The notes under the pieces: generated by a model
The model's input: only the letters and a program-made list of their open reading frames with translations
Database searches by the model: none
Told to the model about the DNA's origin: nothing
Translations under genes and position numbers: made by a program
Shown: positions 52,107 through 53,428 of the stretch, piece after piece
How the letters are laid out: every line of letters starts with the position of its first letter
Numbering within the stretch: position 1 is the stretch's first letter
From: Acidobacteriota bacterium
GTDB lineage: Bacteria; Acidobacteriota; Aminicenantia; Aminicenantales; Saccharicenantaceae
DNA length: 53,428 nucleotides
Reading direction: 5' to 3'
NCBI GenBank assembly: GCA_028749115.1
Contig: JAQURD010000002.1
Span: 1 to 53,428, forward strand

Positions 52107-52312
52107 CCCCGAGAAGGACAATCTGCCAACAGCTCTGGCAAAAAAGACATACAAAATGCAACCGGAACTTACTGAAATATAATAGCTTAGAAGAGAAGTT
52201 AACCTGCTTTCGGCACTCATAGTTTTTTCTTTTATTAATAGTTCTCTCTAGATTAAGGAACATAAAAAGATAAACAGTAATAAGCCGCCTGCTAACACTG
52301 ACATCACGGCCG

Positions 52313-52342
52313 AAAAAAGGGGCGCAAAAAGCACCCCTTTTT
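52313..52342 (-). terminator. Terminator of the TonB-dependent receptor gene
   Basis: Hairpin AAAAAGGGG(x)GC / GC(x)CCCCTTTTT with one mismatch, 5-base loop, and a T run in both directions. Lies about 40 bases after the receptor stop on the minus strand. Confidence 0.8.
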
Positions 52343-52379
52343 CTGGACTGGCGGCAATGACAGGACTAACCTGCCATAC

Positions 52380-53428
52380 TTAGAAGGAGAATTTAGCACC
52401 AATCCTAAAAGATCTGGCGTCTAAGATGCCCTGCGTATATTGGAAAGGAATGGAAGGGTGATTCGAAGTTGTTCGCCAGGAGGTGGTGGTATTAGCATTG
52501 GTGAGGTTGAAGACATCACCAAATACACGAAATGACATAGAGTTGCTGAATTTGAATTGCTTTTCCAAACGCAAATCGATTAAGAATAAGCTGGGAAGAC
52601 GGTAGGAGCCATAAGGTTCTGCATTAACGACCCAATTGCCAGCATCATATCCCGCAAGCGGATATGAATCGACCTGGCGCCGCGAGGCGTAGCCGCTAAA
52701 AAATCGGGTGTAGGTGCTAATATTAATACCCCAGGGGCCATTCACCACAGCCGAAAGCTTCAATTGGTGAGGTCGATCCAGGGACATACGACCATAAGCA
52801 TTAGTATGGGCATTTGGGTTGTTGTAGAGAGGTTCATCCAGTTCTGATTCCCAGTATGTATTTTGCACCAGACCTGTGGCCTTACTGTAAACATAAGACA
52901 GGTCAAACGACCAGCCAAGGGAAAATCTCTTCCTGAGCGTGACTTCGAAACCATTATAATCTCTCTTCAAGCCCGGAACGTTGACCATGTAGATATCGGC
53001 GGCTCTATATTCACCGTCGCCATAGAAAGTGATAGTTTTGCCATCGTACGGATCCGTAACTTCGATTGGTACCCAACGCGTCTCGTCCCAGATAAGCTCA
53101 CCATTCTTCATCAGAGCGTCCATGTCCAGAGCACTAGCATCAACGTCTTCAATAAGCTTCCGTTCCCATCTACGGATATAGCGGAGGCCTAAAGACATAT
53201 CTTCAAATAGCTGTTGTTCAACTCCGAAACTGGCTTCATAGGTTCTGGGAGCAACAAGCTTCTTACCGGGATAACCTATGGTTACATTTGAACCTGGTAC
53301 TGATGCATATGTGACCTCACTAACATCTCCGGTAGGATTATCAGGATTGGTATATCCTTCAACCCAGATCCAGCCGACCGGTGTTACATACCAGGTCGTT
53401 GCCGTGTAATTGTCCATAGTATACTGGG
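52380..53428 (-). CDS. TonB-dependent receptor, C-terminal part (Oar-like)
   Basis: At least 349 residues, the frame running off the window end (reading continues upstream of the first Met at 53417 with QYT). The segments are barrel strands of a TonB-dependent outer-membrane receptor: LSLGLRYIRRWERKLIEDVD-type strands, NGFEVTLRKRFSLGWSFDLSY, LDRPHQLKLSAVV, FRVFGDVFNLTN, and a terminal Phe after RSFRIGAKFSF. Long loops and the DxFNLTN motif recall Oar-type receptors, known for peptide or lipid uptake in related phyla. Its bases look less TGGCC-rich than the neighbours. Ends in a strong hairpin. Confidence 0.88.
   Translation of the reverse strand, partial: QYTMDNYTATTWYVTPVGWIWVEGYTNPDNPTGDVSEVTYASVPGSNVTIGYPGKKLVAPRTYEASFGVEQQLFEDMSLGLRYIRRWERKLIEDVDASALDMDALMKNGELIWDETRWVPIEVTDPYDGKTITFYGDGEYRAADIYMVNVPGLKRDYNGFEVTLRKRFSLGWSFDLSYVYSKATGLVQNTYWESELDEPLYNNPNAHTNAYGRMSLDRPHQLKLSAVVNGPWGINISTYTRFFSGYASRRQVDSYPLAGYDAGNWVVNAEPYGSYRLPSLFLIDLRLEKQFKFSNSMSFRVFGDVFNLTNANTTTSWRTTSNHPSIPFQYTQGILDARSFRIGAKFSF

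Larger units (their letters stand above)
51881..52379. other. Leader and intergenic region before the redox operon (about 500 bases)
   Basis: No coding frame worth calling. Contains the operon promoter (52078-52106), a GAGCCGGCTC palindrome at 52053-52062 just after the predicted start, a leader of about 190 bases, and the terminator of the receptor gene at 52313-52342. Confidence 0.55.

Noticed and set aside
52069-52263. 64-codon minus-strand frame in the operon leader
   Set aside because: No ribosome site, low-complexity Cys/Phe-rich translation, and it overlaps the predicted promoter.

Overview
The window reads as a chromosomal segment of a diderm, anaerobic, probably fermentative bacterium. 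Evidence for two membranes: BamA, OmpH/Skp, a Lol-type release system and a TonB-dependent receptor. Evidence for an anaerobic redox economy: a NuoE/NuoF/NuoG-like plus NfnA/NfnB operon, with no respiratory or oxygen-linked genes. Amino-acid catabolism (histidine ammonia-lyase, SDR-type threonine dehydrogenase, a methionine gamma-lyase-like enzyme), a secreted GH97 glycosidase, a serpin and a propeller-type sensor suggest a user of peptides and sugars. The gene mix recalls Candidatus Aminicenantes/Acidobacteriota relatives, but that placement is an inference from gene content; there is no rRNA here. No tRNA, rRNA, CRISPR, transposase, integrase or phage gene was seen.

Layout. 1-5 kb: a serpin (cut by the window start) and a large propeller/GGDEF sensor, both on the minus strand. 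5-12 kb: mostly plus-strand genes, namely a free-standing DsbD-alpha-like protein, a TPR/thioredoxin lipoprotein, a Cys/Met-metabolism PLP enzyme, an MFS transporter and an HtrA protease, with a hotdog thioesterase facing them. 12-16 kb (minus): a beta-lactamase-fold protein lacking its catalytic residues, an SDR and HutH with an unusual Ala-Cys-Gly MIO triad. 16-17.5 kb (plus): threonine dehydrogenase, a small secreted protein and a run of hairpins ending in a terminator. 17.5-24 kb (minus): SpeE, UppP, a large SPOR/SpoIID protein behind tandem promoters, and GH97. 24-25 kb (plus): a LolA-like secreted protein. 25-34 kb (minus): a compact nine-gene run, GNAT-ribH-nusB-lysS-lolC-lolD-bamA-ompH-fabZ, closed by a bidirectional terminator that uses the end of fabZ as one arm. 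34-43 kb: a Lon-family protease with an Arg in its Walker A, an RluB-type pseudouridine synthase that appears to start at AUU, a stand-alone pyruvate-kinase C-domain protein, two ATPase-less MacB-like permeases, AlaX and a short RNase HIII. 43-52 kb (minus): amidohydrolase, NuoE, NuoF, NuoG-like, NfnA and NfnB in one tightly overlapping operon. 52.4 kb to the end: the C-terminal part of a TonB-dependent receptor with its own terminator.

The most notable system is the 43-52 kb operon. It joins an NADH-oxidising NuoEF module and an iron-sulfur-rich NuoG-like scaffold with no visible catalytic ligand in its molybdopterin fold to both subunits of the NADP-linked bifurcating Nfn transhydrogenase. 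With no hydrogenase or formate dehydrogenase gene in the operon, the simplest reading is a five-subunit NADH/NADPH/ferredoxin transhydrogenase, comparable to Stn/Bfu-type bifurcating enzymes but with separate subunits. This is an inference from gene order and motifs.
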